In this document: piece by piece, positions 1 to 11,990 of the stretch
Position numbering within the stretch: position 1 is the stretch's first letter
How the letters are laid out: each line of letters begins with the position of its first letter
Origin: Hyphodiscus hymeniophilus
Taxonomy: Eukaryota > Ascomycota > Leotiomycetes > Helotiales > Hyphodiscaceae
DNA: 64,000 bases
NCBI GenBank assembly: GCA_016508695.1
Contig: VNKQ01000002.1
Span: 1-64,000 of the forward strand
Direction of reading: 5' to 3'
Notes under the pieces: model-generated
What the model was told of the DNA's origin: nothing
The model's input: only the letters and a program-made list of their open reading frames with translations
Database searches by the model: none
Made by a program: the position numbers and the translations under genes

Positions 1-24
1 CCCTAACCCTAACCCTAACCCCCC
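1..24. repeat. Telomeric repeat (CCCTAA)n
   Basis: The window begins with three CCCTAA units followed by a C run. CCCTAA read inward from the left end is the complement of TTAGGG, the usual telomere repeat of filamentous fungi. Only about 20 bp remain, so the array is probably trimmed in the assembly. It fixes this end as a chromosome terminus and makes the following genes subtelomeric. Confidence 0.93.
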
Positions 25-59
25 TGTTAATTTGGGACCTACCCAAGTCCCACGCAAAA

Positions 60-1180
60 GTTTGGTAGGAATAACTATTAGGAGTAGAATTAGAGGTAGA
101 ATTAAGAGTAGAATTGCTCTAATTCCAGCTAACTAAGAATTAGAATTAGGGGTACTAGAATTAGAGGGTATAGAATCACAGAACCCGTAATTTCCGCGTT
201 TGTACGCAGCCTATTATTAGCTAGAATTTTGGAATTAAAGGGCAATTCTATAGCCTAGAGAGTTAGAAGTGGAATTAGGGGTAGAATTAAAGCAATTCTA
301 GCTGACTAAGAATCGGAATTAAGGGTATTAGAATTAGGGGGTATAAGATCACAAAACCCGTAATTTCCCCGTCTATACGTAGCCTCTTATTAGCTAGAAT
401 TTTAGAATTAGAGGGTAATTCTATAGCCTAGAGAGTTAAGAATTAGGAGTGGAATTAAGGGTAGAATTAGAGCAATTCTAGCTAACTAAAAATTAGAATT
501 AAGGGTATTAGAATTAAAGGGTACGGAATTACAAAACCCGTGATTTCCGCGTTTATACGTAGCCTCTTATTAGCTAGAATTTTGGAATTAGAGGGTAATT
601 CTATAGCCTAGAGAGTTAAGAATTAGGAGTGGAATTAAGGGTAGAATTAGAGCAATTCTAGCTAACTAAAAATTAGAATTAAGGGTATTAGAATTAAAGG
701 GTACGGAATTACAAAACCCGTGATTTCCGCGTTTATACGTAGCCTCTTATTAGCTAGAATTTTGGAATTAGAGGGCAATTCCATAGCCTAAAGAGTTAGA
801 AATTAGGGGTAGAATTAGAAGTAGAATTAAGAGTAGAATTAGAGCAATTCTAGCTAACTAAGAATCGGAATTAGGAGTATTAGAATTAGGGGGTATAGGA
901 TTATAAAACCCGTAATTTCCGCGTCTGTACGTAGCCTCTTATTGGCTAGAATTTTGGAATTAAGGAGCAATTCTACAGCCTAAAGAGTTAGGAATTAGAG
1001 GTAGAATTAGAAGTAGAATTAGAGGTAGAATTAGAGCAATTCTAGCTAACTAAGAATCGAAATTGGGGGTATTAGAATTAGAGGGTACGGGATTATAGAA
1101 CCCGTGATTTCCGCGTCTATACGTAGCCTCTTATTAGCTAGAATTTTGGAATTGGGGGGCAATTCTACGGCCCAGAGAGT
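60..1180. repeat. Subtelomeric tandem repeat, about 180-bp unit, six copies
   Basis: A landmark reading ACCCGT(A/G)ATTTCC recurs near 184, 356, 536, 716, 907 and 1100, giving spacings of about 172-193 bp. The stretch 421-594 is repeated almost without change 180 bp downstream, at 601-774. Each unit also carries many short AGAATTA/GAATTAGAG words and the phrase TAGCCTCTTATTAGCTAGAA. No open frame of interest crosses the array. It is a subtelomeric satellite; function unknown. Confidence 0.9.
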
Positions 1181-1542
1181 TAGGCTACAAACTGTTATAT
1201 ACTTTGTAATACTTAGGCCCCTTTAGTTACGGTTATAATATCGAGGTATAGCTTAAGACTTAATTTCCCCCTTTTAAAGCTATATATTTATAAGTTTTTA
1301 TAATGTTTTATAATTTTTATAAGGCTAATTTTATTATTACTTTTTTCGCATTATAAGTAAGAATTTTAATAAGGTAAATTCTATTACCGCCTTTATTATA
1401 TAAATTATATAAAGGTTAATATACTAAGGGCAACCCATAATCTTTATAACTCTAACCCCAGAATCGTCCTTTTAATCAAGTCTCTATACTCCAATTTATC
1501 TTTATTTATAATAAGAGAAGAGAGTAAGGGCGATACCTCAGT
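1181..1542. other. AT-rich spacer between satellite and first gene
   Basis: Very AT-rich sequence with many TATAA, TTTATA and TAATTTT words and no coding frame. The low GC contrasts with the gene that follows and fits RIP-worn or repeat-derived subtelomeric DNA, though no source element can be recognised. Confidence 0.55.
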
Positions 1543-2268
1543 TCAGATCTCTTCGACGTCAGCAGCATTAGAAAATCCTCTGTACTCTTCCTCCGAGATC
1601 TCGGCTAGTACTGACTCGGTAACCTTCTTTCCCTTAAGTCCGTACAACTCCTGGAAGCTCATAATCATCGGCTGCCACTTATCAGGATCAATGCGATTCT
1701 CAAATCCCTTCATCCGAATCCCCTCGTGGACATGGGTTCTCAATACTTTGACCTCCAATGCAATAAACCCTTTCGTACCTGCATCCTGCATCATCTCGTA
1801 TACCCCAATAAGCTCCGCCTCCATCTGCGCCGGGCATTCCGCAATTCTCGCTGGTGCGACCAGATCCGAATTCAATGGCGTCAATCCGGCACGACCAAAC
1901 TTATCTGGGACGTACTCATATCCATTCATCCTCTTGAAGTATTTGTACCCCTCCTCAGGTTCAGCTGTCAAGATTTCTGGTGAGCCTGTCGTGCGAGCGA
2001 GAGCATTAACGGCACTGGTCATGTTGTCAGAAGCAAGGTTGAGGACACATTGTTTGGTCCGAATGAGATTCACAGTTGACTGGGAGATAGCGCCAAGGCC
2101 GAGCATACATCGATTTCCAAGCCACCAGGCGGATGACATAGGCGCGATATTGGAGGTCCCATCTGGGTTTTGTGTTGTGATGAGGACGACAGGAGTGCCC
2201 CAATAGAAGATTGCGGGAGAGATTGTAGCCTGTCTGAGAGCTGATTGGTCGTTCTGGATTGACTCCAT
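1543..2268 (-). CDS. Flavin reductase-like FMN-binding split-barrel protein
   Basis: Single-exon 241-residue protein of the flavin reductase-like (flavoredoxin/FMN-binding split barrel) family. Residues about 15-65 carry the family opening: a short beta strand with TPVVLITT, then NPDGTSNIAPMSS, which contributes to the FMN pocket. The dehydration-prone middle, with NLIRTKQCVLN and an ARTTG turn, also fits. Members bind FMN and either reduce free flavin with NAD(P)H or act as flavin-dependent oxidoreductases; the substrate here cannot be told. It is the gene nearest the telomere and lies 1.4 kb from the next one. A link to the FAD monooxygenase at 16.2 kb is only a guess, because enzymes of that family reduce their own flavin. 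Confidence 0.85.
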   Translation of the reverse strand: MESIQNDQSALRQATISPAIFYWGTPVVLITTQNPDGTSNIAPMSSAWWLGNRCMLGLGAISQSTVNLIRTKQCVLNLASDNMTSAVNALARTTGSPEILTAEPEEGYKYFKRMNGYEYVPDKFGRAGLTPLNSDLVAPARIAECPAQMEAELIGVYEMMQDAGTKGFIALEVKVLRTHVHEGIRMKGFENRIDPDKWQPMIMSFQELYGLKGKKVTESVLAEISEEEYRGFSNAADVEEI

Positions 2269-3683
2269 AATGATAGTGCGCGAGAGTTTAGCCTTGTAAT
2301 GATCTTCGTGATGAGTGATACCGTGGCAAGGACGGGTCGATGAATGAGGCTTGTGACTGGATTTGAGAAAAAGAGTGAGTTATTCTGTTCTACTTATACA
2401 TACCCTGAAAGTTTGTACGCGCCTATCCTCGTGAAAATTCACAGCTTCCATTTCGAGCTTACGCACATAGAAGACTCATAATCAGGCGTGATCCGAAACT
2501 GGTAACGTTTTTGGAGTCGATGCTCGAAAATTGACTAATGAAGCATGCTCAATCTCGAAAATTTTAATGACGAGGATCAAGAATCTCCTCGGAAGATATT
2601 ACAATCGGCCAAATGTGCCAATTTCAAGTATTGCGATAACATAACTCTACTATTCGTACCTAATAGAATATGGCCGGACTCCTGATTTGCCATATCAAAG
2701 CAAAGGAGATCTGCGCTATCCACTCTGGAGTGAGCATTTTGTACTAATTGAATTGATTAATCAGCAGGCACATACATATTAAGGGCTGTGAGCTTCTATT
2801 GGTCACTTTGATCACAGTATGGAATTTGCCAGAGTTCTGTGGTACTAAGTATGCCCAATTATCTGCAGACGAGTACAGCCTCAATGAGGTAGAGCTTTGA
2901 TACCCCAACGCTCTTTCGAAGACCGCTTTTTGGGTCTTCTTTAGAATATTGATTTCTTTGTCTTAGGGTTCTTGCTATTCGGTTTCGGAACTTTACTTTC
3001 CGACTTAAATTCAAATGGAATGGTATTACAAGGTGAATAGCCATTTCTTCGTGCTTACTCAAATCTATCTATGGAAAAGTCTCCCCTATCCTGATATGAG
3101 TATTTTTGCTACAATCAGGACCCACGCGAGTCGATAGAATCGCGAAGATGCCCAAGGTCAAGCAGGCAGAGGATCTTTGGCAGCGCAACCCCCTATTCTA
3201 TATTTATCAACCATAGACATATAACCATTCTCCCTGTTCTTGAGGTTTCTAAAACTTGGCAAGACAGAGTTCTACGAAGCTAGCGAAGTATTGTCCTTCA
3301 CCGTACGAACTAACACAACATTTATCTTTAGTAGCCTTCATCATGCACCTAACGCGTCCTATTCGATGCATAATAATAGGGTTCATGGGTATTGAAATTT
3401 TCCATGAGAGAAATACCGAGTCCACAATTTTCCTGGCTAGACTTAATCCACAGTACTGCAGTAAGTCATAGGCGCTCAGATAGTTGGTTCGGCGGCTTTC
3501 TGGAATATTTTTAATATTAGACAGCTTACAGAGCAGGTTCCGAGGTCAATAATTGTATGGCTTGAAATAATCTTTGATTTCCGAAGTGTCTTTTCATTGA
3601 AGGTGCAAAGTGTAGGAAGCTTGTAATCTACGAAACCTCGCCAGGGGAATGCGAGATAAAATCCTTATACATATGGCTGAAGT
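2269..3683. other. Gene-poor stretch
   Basis: No recognisable gene. Short open frames at 2859-3062 (minus) and 3256-3471 (plus) have no family resemblance I can see and no splice context. The part next to 2269 should hold the promoter of the flavin reductase-like gene. Confidence 0.5.
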
Positions 3684-4765
3684 CTAACAACTTCTCCCCA
3701 GAAACTCGGCAATTGCTTTGTCCATGCATATAGCATCGACCACACTGGCGCCACTGCCAGCAGCATGGCCCCAAACCGTATTCATTACGACAAGTTCCCC
3801 ACGTTTGAGGTGATTTATCTCGACCTCAGCATCTTGTAAACTAATAGTATATTATTGTTTCAGCTACCACCATACACTCCTTTCTTGTATCTGAACCGAG
3901 ATGGAGGTTGAACTTACGAGAAAAAGTAATCCGTTGCCGACGCAATCACCAGTACTCTTGCTTCAATATCCTCCAGAGCCTTCGTGTAATCTTTGTCTGC
4001 CCTCAACGCACCAATGTCCCCAAATTGCCACATCTTCACCAACCCTAGCAGATCTGCAGCATTCCAACTGTCAAATGATCTATCCCACTTCTCCATGAAT
4101 TCCTGTATTGTCTCAAATCCCAGCATGTCCATGAACATCTTATCGTTAAACCATGCAGTACTTGTCCACCAAGCGCAAATCACCTTTCCGTAAGCATGTA
4201 GCCCTCCTTCTGGCTCTGAGCCTTGCCGGCTAGACCTCTCCTTTGCAAAGCCAGCACTGCTGATCAACGCTGCTTCAATCCCATCAAGTAACATGTAGTT
4301 ATAAGGACTTGTACGCGCGGACCCGCAGATTACCACAGCGCGTTTTATGAAGCCAGGTTGCATGCACAGCCAATAGTATACCTGCTGTCCACCCATGCCG
4401 TATCCTATAACAGCTTCTAGCTGGTGGACATTTAGGTGCTTCGTGAAGAGCTTATGATAGGCGTTAATGCTGTCCTGGTAGAGCGGCTGTGGAAAGTTGG
4501 CTGTATTAGATGGACTGGAAGACTCTCCATTACCAAGCATTGCGACGACAACTACATGATAATTCTTCAATGCGCCAGCAGTAAAGTTGAGTGTGGTATT
4601 GATGTGCCCATGCTCAGATGTTGGCACGCAGACCGTTTTCGACAAGGTTGGGTTAAAAGAGCGATAAGCGATGCGCACAGGAAGATGGACACCAGCATTA
4701 AAACGGTGCGAGGAAATTGAATAGTATGAGATTCCAGTTGGATCATAAGTTGCGGAAGGCAACAT
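3684..4765 (-). CDS. Homoserine O-acetyltransferase-family alpha/beta hydrolase lacking the nucleophile Ser
   Basis: Two exons (4765-3918 and 3840-3684) joined across a 77-bp intron with GTAAGT donor give 334 residues, the usual size for the fungal MetX-like alpha/beta hydrolases. Exon 1 shows the family landmarks YRSFNPT, TTLNFTAGALK, HVVVVAMLGNGESSSPSN and VVICGSARTSPYNY. Exon 2 supplies the catalytic-His segment VWGHAAGSG. The nucleophile elbow, normally GxSMGGQ, reads GYGMGGQ at about residue 125: the codon is GGC where a serine AGC would be expected. This is one base change from the expected residue and should abolish acyl-enzyme chemistry. The rest is well preserved, so it is either a recent loss or a non-catalytic paralogue. 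Family members in fungi are often hydrolases in secondary or catabolic clusters rather than methionine enzymes. Confidence 0.85.
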
Positions 4766-5602
4766 TTTCCTTAAATATACTCGAAGCGTTCCATGAGAAT
4801 GCTGCAGAGAATGCGCGTTCTTTTATGAGGGTTTAGCTGAGCAAGATTATAGGCCGAAATATTTGTGATTGGCCAATTTCGAAGCAAGACAACTATAATT
4901 GGTTAAATTGGTAGCAAAGCAACTGCGACCCAACGTTCATCGTAGGTGCCGTCCCCAAGCCTCAATATTAACAATCGTTTTCCCAGTCCTTGAGATGCAG
5001 CATGGAATCTGCTCACGAACCACGTTCATTCCAGAGAATCGGCACAAACTTTAGGACAAAGCAATCGAAATTATATTCAAGCAGGATTCGAGTTACCGTC
5101 TGTCCAAAGTACAAATAATGAGTAGTCTGAAAAATACAAGCAGTCCGAGTTATAACATTACAACTCTAACTACTGCGATCAATTCGAAGCACCGAGACGT
5201 TGCGTTGGAGAATACCGAGGGGTCTTTCTCGGCGCCGCCTTGGATGTTCTGCCCAAGCTTCCTTCGGGAGGCCGGAAGTATGACTTTACAGTCATTAATG
5301 CGGATTGGGACCAGCACTGGGACGTTTTCCCGCAACTTACGCGATTTTAGCGTCCGATTTTGTAGAGTGGAGTTGCGCCAAAAAAGAAAATAGGCTTTCA
5401 TGAAGACCGCATGTACAACCCTGCAATGTGACAATGTCTTTGAATACCTACTCTGGGTCAGTGAGAGCCGGACTATCCGGAGCTACAAGAATCCATTATA
5501 GAAAAAAGAGGGGTGCATCTTTCATTTCTTAACAATTGAGAAGAACATCATCCCGCATCAATTCTCTGAAACCTACGATTCTTCTATGAAACTGCAGGGA
5601 AA
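4766..5602. other. Divergent intergenic region
   Basis: Lies between a minus-strand and a plus-strand gene, so it should hold both promoters. Overlapping frames at 5118-5393 (plus) and 5150-5434 (minus) are roughly complementary to each other and resemble no known protein. No gene is called. Confidence 0.5.
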
Positions 5603-6638
5603 ATGGATTATAAGCAGCAGCTGGTGACTAGCTCAGCACAAAAGATCGATGTTCATCATCATTTGGTACCGGATTTCTGGTTGGAGGGTATTTCTCAAGT
5701 CTCTGAAGTAGGATACTAATGTATACTGATGAAAGTTAGCTGTCAATGCTGCCGGCTTGGATCCTGCCGAACGTCCTCCACCATGGACGCTCGAAGCCAC
5801 AGAAGTAGTCATGAACGACCTTGGTATCACAACCACCATGTTGTCTCTCACCACTCCCGGAGCTTGCATCGTCCAGGGTCAAGCATCGCGAGACATGGCC
5901 CGCCGAGCAAACGAGTATGCAGCAGAGATACGAGACGAGAAGCCGTCAAAGTTTGGGTTCTTAGCCAGTCTACCTTCTCTCCTTGATACGACAGGAGCAA
6001 TTGAAGAGATCAAATATGCTTTCGAAAAGCTCAAACCAGACGGAGTCATCGTATTCACACGATATGGGGATAAGAATTGCTATTTGGGAGATGCCAGACT
6101 TCGCCCCGTCTGGGCCGAGTTGAACGAACATAAAGCTGTTGTTCTAATCCACCCAGCTACTCCTGAGGGGTTCAAGTCACCGATGCCGGCGACTCTCTTA
6201 CTAAATATCACCGAGTTTCCTCACGAGACCACGCGCACCGCGGTCGACTTGATCTTCTCTAATACTAAACGCGATTACCCTGATATAAAATTTATCTTAT
6301 CACATGCAGGCGGTACCATACCCTACCTAATTGGTCGCATTAGTTTGATGGAGTTGTTGCCATATGCTCCAATTCACAAGACTAAGAACGAGATAATTGC
6401 GGAGGCAAAGACGTTTTACTTTGATACAGCTCTATCGGGGTATGCTAGTACCCTTCGCAATCTCATAGACTTTGCGGGCGAAGATCATGTCTTTTTTGGG
6501 AGCGATTTTCCATATTGTCCGAGGCCAGGCCTTTGGAGAATGAATGATGGATGGGAAGATCTGAAAGTGCCACAGGAGACGAGGGACAAGATTAATTTCA
6601 AAAATGCTCGAGCGTTGTTCCCGAGATTTAATGATTGA
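5603..6638 (+). CDS. ACMSD-type amidohydrolase (probable decarboxylase)
   Basis: Exon 1 (5603-5687) and exon 2 (5740-6638) are joined over a 52-bp intron, giving a protein of about 327 residues. Exon 1 carries IDVHHHLVPDFW, the metal-binding HxH of the amidohydrolase-2 family. Further ligands are visible in LIHPA and ILSHAGG (His) and in FFGSDFPY (the metal Asp near the C-terminus). This subgroup includes aminocarboxymuconate-semialdehyde, gamma-resorcylate and 6-methylsalicylate decarboxylases, which remove CO2 from aromatic or muconate acids using a metal ion. The substrate is unknown; the best guess is an aromatic acid. The nearby carbonic anhydrase and phenol-hydroxylase-type monooxygenase fit an aromatic-acid catabolic role. 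A hydrolytic amidohydrolase remains possible. Confidence 0.87.
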
Positions 6639-9363
6639 AGAGAGAATAGATCGAGCAGGTTCTGGGCAACTGACTGTGGCAAACGTAGGACGGGAAAGAG
6701 TGACGGCAGCGGAGAGGTGGAAGTAGACCAGGGCAAGGGCCTTCGTCGTGGTTAGAAATAGCAGTTAGACGAAGATTTTGACACAACAGAAACCTAATTT
6801 CTATGCCTTCCTAGCCAAAATTCCTGAGTCAATCCTTCCCATCGTGAGGTATGTCAAAGCATCTGCTTTTGGTGCGTCGCAAAGTCTTGGAACCTTTTGT
6901 ATCGGATTTAAATTTAATCTCTTTAATATTAAGTACAAAAGGCCGCGGGACTCATTCGTAGTCTACTTCGTGCGTTCTGCTGGATCAATCATGATGACCT
7001 GTTATTAACATATCTATATCTGTTACAGAATATTTCTCTCGACACCAGCACCTTATATATCCTTACTAGGAAAGTTCAATATCGATTCTAACATTTCTAT
7101 CAAGAGCATGGTCGTAGATATAGACACCAGCCGACATCCCTGCTCAAATGGAAGGTCCGTTATGCCAAATGAATATGAGCCGTGGAATCCAGTTTCTGAG
7201 TGTTGAATAAAACGAATAACCGAGCTATTCAGGCATTGTAAACACTTACATTATCCATGTTGCTATTAGGAGGGTGATGAGAGTTGAAAACTAGGCAGTC
7301 AGACATTATTACATACGGGTGGGTCGGGACTGTAAAAATCTGGAGTCTATAATTAACGGCCACGGGGGCATTTATTAGACCGGCACGGTCCGTACCCGTT
7401 CTTTAGTCAATCACAAATCTCGTGGGTTTTAGATTGACAAGATCATAGCTTAACTTCGTAAGCATGCTTTTCAATTATCCTTAGATATATATGTTCGAGA
7501 CCAACAGAGTGATCTATTACCAGTCAAATACCACTGCGATCGAGTCCAAGAACATCGTCGAGACTGAACAGGGGACTGCTGAGGCAACTGAAGACTCTCC
7601 TATCTGTGCTGAAATTCAAGAGATGGCTACTCTTATGGGTAGTGGATACCCCTCAATGCTTAACGATGGGCCCAACATCAGTTTTGTTTGATTTCGCTTC
7701 GAATAAACATGCCCTACGGGAACTCTGTCTTCCATTTCAGAGTGCAGCTTTTCCTAGCATGCTGTTTGATGCCTGCTATCTAGCATTGGCATGTAACGTG
7801 TTTTTGATCCACATTTTACTTAAATTGTCTGCTTTCCCAGGCGAGCCATATCATGGTCCCAATCCCAATCAATACGTGTGTCAAATCTGTAAATTGAGGA
7901 AGCTAGGAGCTGAGGCTATAAACATACTAGGTGCTAGCGTGCCTTCCCTAATAAGCCATGGCATTTCACACCATTCCAAGTCGGGCTCACCAACTTTGCC
8001 ATTCTTGATGGTGATGTTCTTGGAGTTCTACTAGCTGGGTTATCTTCTGACTGATTTTCAATGACGCTCACGAAACGTAATTATAGTATTAGGAAGCTGT
8101 GGTGAGGCTGTACAGCTTCATCCCTTTCATTCGCTTTGGTATTATAGGCATGACTATATTTCGCCCAGTGTAATATTCTTGGTATGGAAAGACTTCGAAT
8201 CGCTGTCATACCTGCCTGGGCTCGCAGAATATATAAACTTGGGAGGTCATACATGTGTGCGGAATGATTCCTTTGGGTACCTCAGTCACGGTTATACCAG
8301 CTATCGGGCTTAGCTTCAGTAACACATCCTACTTTGTATACTGACTTTCAGAGTCGTTGATCGCAGATTACAGCATGATATTGAAGGTACAATCCAGCAA
8401 CTGAGGAGATTATGGTTGTGGTCACTATGATCTGGAACATGTACGCGGTAAGTAATTCTAACCTGTACATTGAGAGCAATTCACTAACATATATCGATTA
8501 TCAGATATAGTACGGTATATCTCACTGTACTATCTTTTGGGCTCTTCAAGATGACTCCGTTAAGCCTGTAATAGTAAACGCCGTAGAAAGTCTGGGAGTT
8601 CTAGCTTTAGAGTTTAGTACGTATATTCTTTTCGGTAAGAGACTGAGAAGATCACTAAGAGACTCTAAGGCTCAAATTTCCTGAATGTGAAACCGAACTT
8701 ACTAGTCTGCTCTGAATCCAATGCGAAAAGGGTCTCGTTTTTTTTCTATGTATTCTGTAGCCTAGGTTATGCTTCTCAGATGTCATGCGTAGATCAAAAA
8801 TCTTAAGCTTCTCTCAGTCAGCGTTCTCTACTTCATGTCCAGTCCACCAGTGAACTTAGTCAAATGAACTATAGGATAGCTTCTCTTATTACGGAATAAC
8901 ACATGAAAGATGACATCAATTGCGCTACTTTATTATATAGTGTTGACGGTGTTGCCGTGACTTCGAGAGTTAGGGAAATTACAGCAGCTTGCAGCCTAAT
9001 ACTTTAGAGCTTCCTAGAGGCTATCTAGAGGCTAGAAACCGTCAGAAAACACAACTTCGTAAGGAATACATAAAAAGCACTTCTGTTTCGGTCCCCTGTT
9101 CAAGCCGAGGTGGATTTTAACTGTCTTTTTTCATGGGGAGGTTATTAGTGCTGATAAAACAAAAGAGAACTTCAACGGCTTTTGTAAACCCCGCCAACGC
9201 CGCATCATCCGCGACTGTACACACGTTCAATAACTTAAAGCTCTCCAAAATCTCCTATTAATTTGACGGAAAAGTTGAAAGGTGCCTTGCGACCAGCACA
9301 TTTGAATATTATTGCATTAGTCTGTCTTAACACGACATTAGCAGATCAGCCTTCCACCACAAA
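6639..9363. other. Long gene-poor stretch with unassigned open frames
   Basis: About 2.7 kb with no recognisable gene. Two overlapping plus-strand frames, 7491-7691 (66 residues) and 7606-8034 (142 residues), have no family resemblance; the second contains a hydrophobic part around its residues 45-80. They could be parts of a decayed gene or chance. The stretch 9060-9363 is the promoter side of the CocE-type hydrolase. No repeats or transposon ends were seen. Confidence 0.45.
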
Positions 9364-11437
9364 ATGCCTCTCAAAATCGGAAATATCGACGTCCTTCAAG
9401 TGCCAATCACTGCACCTGAAGCTCCAGATTCTTTTTACAGTGGCTTTAATCCCTCTGTTCAAACCCTGCCTAGAGGACACAAGCGCCTTGAGTGCTCCCG
9501 CCCATTCTCTGTTGAGACAATCTACGAGCGGGATGTGGAGATCCCCATGCGGGACGGCGTTCTGCTGAGGGCGGATGTCTTTCGTCCAGCTAACGAGAAA
9601 GAAAAAGTTCCTGCAATCTTACCTTGGAGTCCGTATGGTAAATCAGGTACAGGTAATAGTTTCTGGGTCTCTATTCAGAGAAAACGAAATGTAACATATA
9701 TACTACAGGATCGGCCAGACTCGAAATGATTCCGGCCCATATTGGCATTCCATTCGACTGGCTGTCAGATTACGAGAAGTTCGAAAGCCCAGATCCAGCA
9801 GATTGGACTGCAAGAGGTTATGCCGTGATCAACATCGATGCCAGAGGTTCCTGGGACTCTGAAGATGATTTACGGTAAGAGCTGAACCTTGTCAAATTGT
9901 GGGTTTCTAATACATACCGAAGCTATTTCGGAACGCCAGAAGGTAAAGACGGCCACGATGCTGTCGAATTTATTGCCAAGCTGCCATGGTGCAATGGTAG
10001 TGTGTGTATGGCCGGAAACTCCTGGCTGGGCGTTGGACAATGGTTCACAGCAGCAGAACAACCTCCTTCTCTGAAATGTATAGCTCCATTTGAAGGAGCA
10101 AGTGACATGTATCGAGAGATGTTGTGTAGAGGTGGAATTCCATTCACGTCCTTTCTAGACTGGGTTGCTAGTACACTTCGAGGTTTGAAGTCCCGAATGA
10201 CTTGAAAAGTCGAATTGGCTCACACGGTGGTAGGGCGGAAGCAGCAAGAACATCTTGCTGGTATGTTGGAGAAATATCCGCTTATGAATGAATATTGGGC
10301 AGACAAGCGTGCCAGAGCGGACAGAATCAATATCCCTGCGTATGTAGTTGCAAGTTATTCGACTTGTATACATACGGTCGGCACACTGCGAGCCTTTGAG
10401 GACATTCCGCATGGAAACAAATGGTAATGCATATTCTTTTCAGATAAGTATTTTTCTCGGAGGCTGATTTAAGCAGGCTTAGGATCCATGATACTCAGGA
10501 GTGGTACGATTTGTATCAGCCAAAAACGAACGACGAACTTCAAAGGTTCTTCGATCGCTATACTAAAGGCGTCCAAAATGGCTGGGAAGATTCGACCCCG
10601 CCCGTGCGCGTCTCCCTGCTCGGTTTCAACGAGGTAAGTAAAAGTAGAGCCAATTTATTTTCATCGAAAATCAATTAATCACCACAGCCCAACATCATCA
10701 ACCACGTCGTAAACAACTGGCCAGTAAAGGAAACCACTCAAACGACGCTCTACCTGGCTCCCAACAGCAAGCTCACCGGCGACCAAGCCCTCAAACCCGC
10801 GACGCTCGCCTATCAGGCCGATGCCCAAGCAATGCAAGAGGACGATGATACGGAGGAACTGCACTTCAGCTACACTTTCCGAGAGCGCACCCATCTTCTC
10901 GGTGCCGCAAAAACCGTCCTATACATCTCAAGTCCAGACTTCCATGACATGGATGTCTTCGTCCAATTACGCAAAGCCGACAAGAATGGCAAGATTCTCA
11001 TCAGCTACAACGTCCCGCTTGCTGATCTCAAGAGAATGGGAATGGAAGAGGAGGCAATCCCGAAGGTCAACCCCATGATCTACCTCGGTCCGACTGGCCA
11101 ACTACGAGCTAGTCACCGTGCGTTGGATGAGAGCTTGTCTACCCCACATTGGCCGGTTCATGCGCATAACAAGGAGGAGTTTATCACGCCAGGGGAGGTG
11201 GTAAAACTGGAGATTGGGATGTGGCCATCTGGAATGGTGTTCAGTGAAGGTGAATCAATCGTACTGAAGGTGTCGGGGCATTGGATGACGCTCTCGGAGT
11301 ACCCGTGGCTAAGGGGTGAGCACAAACCAAGAAACAAAGGGAAGCATATTGTGCATTATGGAGGCGAATATGATAGTCATGTCGTGCTGCCTTTGGTCAA
11401 AATTGGAACGCCTGCAGAGACGAGGAGCATCAGATAA
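9364..11437 (+). CDS. CocE/NonD-family (X-Pro dipeptidyl-peptidase S15-like) hydrolase
   Basis: Six exons (9364-9652, 9709-9874, 9923-10182, 10234-10423, 10477-10633, 10688-11437) encode 603 residues. The N-terminal alpha/beta-hydrolase part shows IPMRDGVLLRADVFRP, the DARG loop, and the nucleophile motif GNSWLG in exon 3. EKYPLMNEYW and FEDIPHGNKW, followed by HDTQEWYDLY, are typical of fungal members. The last exon holds the C-terminal jelly-roll domain with SPDFHDMDVFVQLRK. Members hydrolyse esters or amides; bacterial CocE cleaves cocaine, but the fungal substrates are mostly unknown. A TGA in frame at 10203-10205 falls inside a 51-bp intron with donor GTTTGA and acceptor GGTAG; removing it joins LRG to RKQQEHL, so the gene appears intact. 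It is convergent with the regulator downstream. Confidence 0.85.
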
Positions 11438-11990
11438 ACTACATCACTAGCATTCACAAGTTACCGTAAATTAGGCTGGTAAATCAAATCATGTTAGATT
11501 CCACCCTACCGAGGTTATCACGGATGCGGGATTCGCAAAAGCCGGTGGCTGGGCGGACCCTTTGCCGGTTCCTGCCATGTGTTTCTTATGAACCCCGGGC
11601 AGTTGACTTAACCGTTTTTTGATTTTACATGAAATCATGAAGTGATTGACTGAAGAACAACCAAATACGCCACCATAAAAGTTATTTATTTCATTGGGGG
11701 ACTTCATTCGTTTTGATCCCTGCACATAATCGTTGTAATCGTACAGAGTAAAAGCCACAGTTCTGAAAAATAGCCAGAATTCCTTCGAAATCTGACTGTG
11801 ACGAGCTTACTGCGCAGGATCATGCATTTCAATAAGCTTGATCGTAAACTAGTAAAGAGAAACTCTTTCTCAAGGTCCGAAGATCATTCGCCCCAGATGA
11901 ATGATCTGAAGGATGTTCGTTCTCCAGAAACTGGACAAGTCCTGGTGTACAGGAAACGTCAGAAATTAAGTCGGGATTTACAGGCAAAAG
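11438..11990. other. Convergent 3' intergenic region
   Basis: Between the 3' ends of the hydrolase and the regulator gene. Contains only short frames (11489-11758 minus, 11798-12064 plus) without recognisable content. Should hold two 3' UTRs. Confidence 0.5.

Noticed and set aside
60..1180. Regularly spaced repeats resembling a CRISPR array
   Set aside because: The units are 180 bp, fully repetitive without distinct spacers, and lie at a fungal telomere.
5118..5434. Two overlapping frames on opposite strands as candidate genes
   Set aside because: They mirror each other in a divergent promoter region and show no family resemblance or splice context.
10203..10205. In-frame TGA in the CocE-type hydrolase, suggesting a pseudogene
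   Set aside because: A 51-bp GT..AG intron (10183-10233) contains it, and its removal joins conserved residues in frame.
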